From: Lacrimispora sp. BS-2
Lineage (GTDB): Bacteria > Bacillota > Clostridia > Lachnospirales > Lachnospiraceae
Reading direction: 5' to 3'
Length of the DNA stretch: 64,000 bases
Assembly: GCF_040207125.1 (NCBI RefSeq)
Contig: NZ_CP157940.1
Span: 3,472,001 to 3,536,000 of the forward strand
Part shown: in pieces, positions 62,689 to 64,000 of the stretch
How positions within the stretch are numbered: position 1 is the stretch's first letter
Layout of the letters: each line of letters begins with the position of its first letter
Notes under the pieces: model-generated
Database searches by the model: none
Seen by the model: the letters and a program-made list of their open reading frames with translations, nothing else
Told to the model about the DNA's origin: nothing
Position numbers and translations under genes: made by a program

Positions 62689-63330
62689 TTATGGTTCTAC
62701 GATATCCAGCAAATCAGAGAATGTGTTTAATACATAAGTTGCAATGTTACAGGATATCCCAGCCCCAATTGCCCCACAGTCCATATTTCCGGCTTTAGCA
62801 GCCTCCAGTCCGGCTTTGGCATCTTCTATTACAAGGCAGTTTTCCGGATCCTCAGAAAGGAATCCGGCCGCTTTTATAAACACTTCCGGATCGGGTTTGG
62901 ATTTAGTAATATTATTTCCGTCAGAAATGGCGTCAAAATACCCGGAAAGTCCAAGGCGCTCTAAGATAAATCCTGCATTCTTACTGGAAGAGCCAATGGC
63001 AAGCTTCAGCCCTTTTAAGCGGAGGGCATCCAGTGTTTCCTTAACTTCTTTAGAAAGATCTTCCGGGCTCATATGTTTTAGTAATTCCTTATAGATCTCA
63101 TTTTTCTTTTCTGCTAAAGACGTCTTTTCTTCCTGGTTCATATCTCCGTGATAGTTCTCTAAAATAATCTCCAGGCTTTCCATGCGGCTTATTCCCCGCA
63201 AACGGTTATTGATTTTTTCATCGAAATAAACGCCCAGTTCATCTGCAATCTGCTTCCAGGCCTGATAATGGTATCTGTCCGTGTGGCAGATAACCCCATC
63301 TAAATCAAAAATAACTGCCTTATATTTCAT
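62689..63330 (-). CDS. pgmB: Beta-phosphoglucomutase
   Basis: HAD-family enzyme converting beta-glucose 1-phosphate and glucose 6-phosphate (EC 5.4.2.6), 213 residues. FDLDGVICHTDRYHYQAW has the nucleophile Asp and general acid Asp plus the beta-PGM HxxAW motif; LRGISRMESLEIIL is the cap signature; IGSSSKN, KSKPDPEVF and VIEDAKAGLEAA are the remaining HAD motifs. AGGAGG ribosome site. Likely cotranscribed with the EamA and lacI genes. Confidence 0.94.
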   Translation of the reverse strand: MKYKAVIFDLDGVICHTDRYHYQAWKQIADELGVYFDEKINNRLRGISRMESLEIILENYHGDMNQEEKTSLAEKKNEIYKELLKHMSPEDLSKEVKETLDALRLKGLKLAIGSSSKNAGFILERLGLSGYFDAISDGNNITKSKPDPEVFIKAAGFLSEDPENCLVIEDAKAGLEAAKAGNMDCGAIGAGISCNIATYVLNTFSDLLDIVEP

Positions 63331-63351
63331 AAGGAATTCCTCCTGTTCTGC

Positions 63352-64000
63352 TTACCCGGCTTCCGAAAGATTTGATATTACAACTGCTCCTAAGATGATC
63401 ACGCTGCCCGCCAGCATGCGGGGGGTAACAATTTCCCCAAGAATCAGAATAGAAAACAGCGTTCCAAAGACGGACTCCAAAGACAGAATAATGGCTGCTT
63501 TTGTTTCATCCACATATTTCTGGCTGGCTGTCTGAAGCAGGTAGCATACCGTCGTACTGATCACTCCTAAATAAAGCACACTTAATATTCCTTTTCCAGT
63601 CACGTGGAACTGCGTCTCTCCAAAGGCGATCAGGCTGATGAAAGATAAAAGAAACGCGGTTATCATCTGAATAAAGTTCAATACAGTAGCACGGTATTTC
63701 TTTACAAATTCACTTGTGAGAAAGATTTGAAATGCAAACCCAACAGCGCAAATAAGGGTCAGCCCGTCCCCAAGGCCTAAAGAAAAATTACGATCCAGCG
63801 ACAGCAGGGCCACGCCTGCTACGGACATCACTGCCCCGGCTATCCCTCTTGCTCCTATTTTCTTTCTTAAGATCAGAAATGAAATAAACGGAACGATCAC
63901 TACATTTAATGCTGTTAAAAAAGCATTTTTAGAAGGTGTTGTGTATTGAAGCCCCACAATCTGAAATGCAAATCCGGCAAAGAGGGCGACTCCCATAAGC
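63352..64000 (-). CDS. EamA/DMT family transporter, partial (5' end off window)
   Basis: The C-terminal about 216 residues of a drug/metabolite-type transporter. Seven or so hydrophobic helices and the duplicated EamA pattern are visible (LQYTTPSKNAFLTALNVVIVP and the second half ending ESVFGTLFSILILGEIVTPR with GSVIILGAV). Full proteins have about 290-300 residues, so the first helices lie beyond the edge; an in-frame ATG at 63996 is internal. Substrate unknown. Confidence 0.85.
   Translation of the reverse strand, partial: LMGVALFAGFAFQIVGLQYTTPSKNAFLTALNVVIVPFISFLILRKKIGARGIAGAVMSVAGVALLSLDRNFSLGLGDGLTLICAVGFAFQIFLTSEFVKKYRATVLNFIQMITAFLLSFISLIAFGETQFHVTGKGILSVLYLGVISTTVCYLLQTASQKYVDETKAAIILSLESVFGTLFSILILGEIVTPRMLAGSVIILGAVVISNLSEAG

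Overview
The window reads as a chromosomal segment of a low-to-mid GC, Gram-positive, spore-forming anaerobe of the Lachnospiraceae (Clostridia), most like the Lacrimispora / [Clostridium] saccharolyticum group. This is inferred from gene content: SpoVG, YyaC and a Csp-family germination protein; a GlgC/GlgD pair; meso-diaminopimelate dehydrogenase; a CBS-DRTGG pyrophosphatase; strong AGGAGG-type ribosome binding sites; and sigma-A promoters. No rRNA, tRNA, CRISPR array, complete insertion sequence or prophage was seen.

Layout. 1-5.1 kb (minus): a Tad/Flp type IVb pilus operon (prepilin peptidase, TadZ, TadA, TadB, an unusual TadC with an Ig-like insert, and a Flp pilin cut by the edge). 5.4-16.3 kb: ArsR regulator, DUF2508 protein, GH13 amylase and GlgB on plus; a small kinase-like protein; then on minus DUF3783, Ddh and a glgC-glgD-spoVG operon; then asnS on plus. 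16.4-24 kb: a YhaO/YhaN-like nuclease/ATPase pair, prs-brnQ, and a subtilisin-like protein whose catalytic Ser is Gly (CspC-like pseudoprotease). 24-30.6 kb (minus): DnaC-like and DnaD-like replication proteins, a long palindromic repeat, a striking DnaA-box cluster, murC, an orphan protein with internal repeats, queT behind a preQ1-I-like riboswitch, and hicB with a 5'-truncated hicA.

31.4-37.6 kb (minus) is the most interesting region. One apparent operon encodes a FecBCD/MolABC-type ABC transporter, a MoeA-like protein, a BioB-like radical SAM protein with an unusual CX5CX2C cluster motif, and a DUF364 (putative metal chelation) protein. A sigma-A promoter with a ModE-like palindrome just downstream of the predicted transcription start precedes it. 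This suggests a molybdate/tungstate-responsive uptake and cofactor-handling system that I do not recognise as characterised.

37.8-43.2 kb: an MCP gene remnant, then a three-gene exopolysaccharide/glycosylation operon (GT2-GtrA, BcsA-like synthase with PilZ domain, polytopic GT-C-like protein). 43.6-48.3 kb: a chemoreceptor, aroK, a flavin reductase and a CBS-type pyrophosphatase. 48.6-51.3 kb: a nitrosative/oxidative stress module (Crp/Fnr regulator with N-terminal Cys cluster, di-iron repair protein Ric, flavodiiron protein FprA) with an FNR-type box at about -41.5. 51.4-64 kb: ROK glucokinase, transketolase, DUF5711, a LysM membrane protein, YyaC, a coiled-coil membrane protein, GT8, a CDP-alcohol phosphatidyltransferase, MarR, LacI, beta-phosphoglucomutase and a truncated EamA transporter.

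Starts were moved inward from the longest open frame wherever a Shine-Dalgarno site clearly supported it; each entry says so. Functions are read from motifs by eye; no database search was possible.
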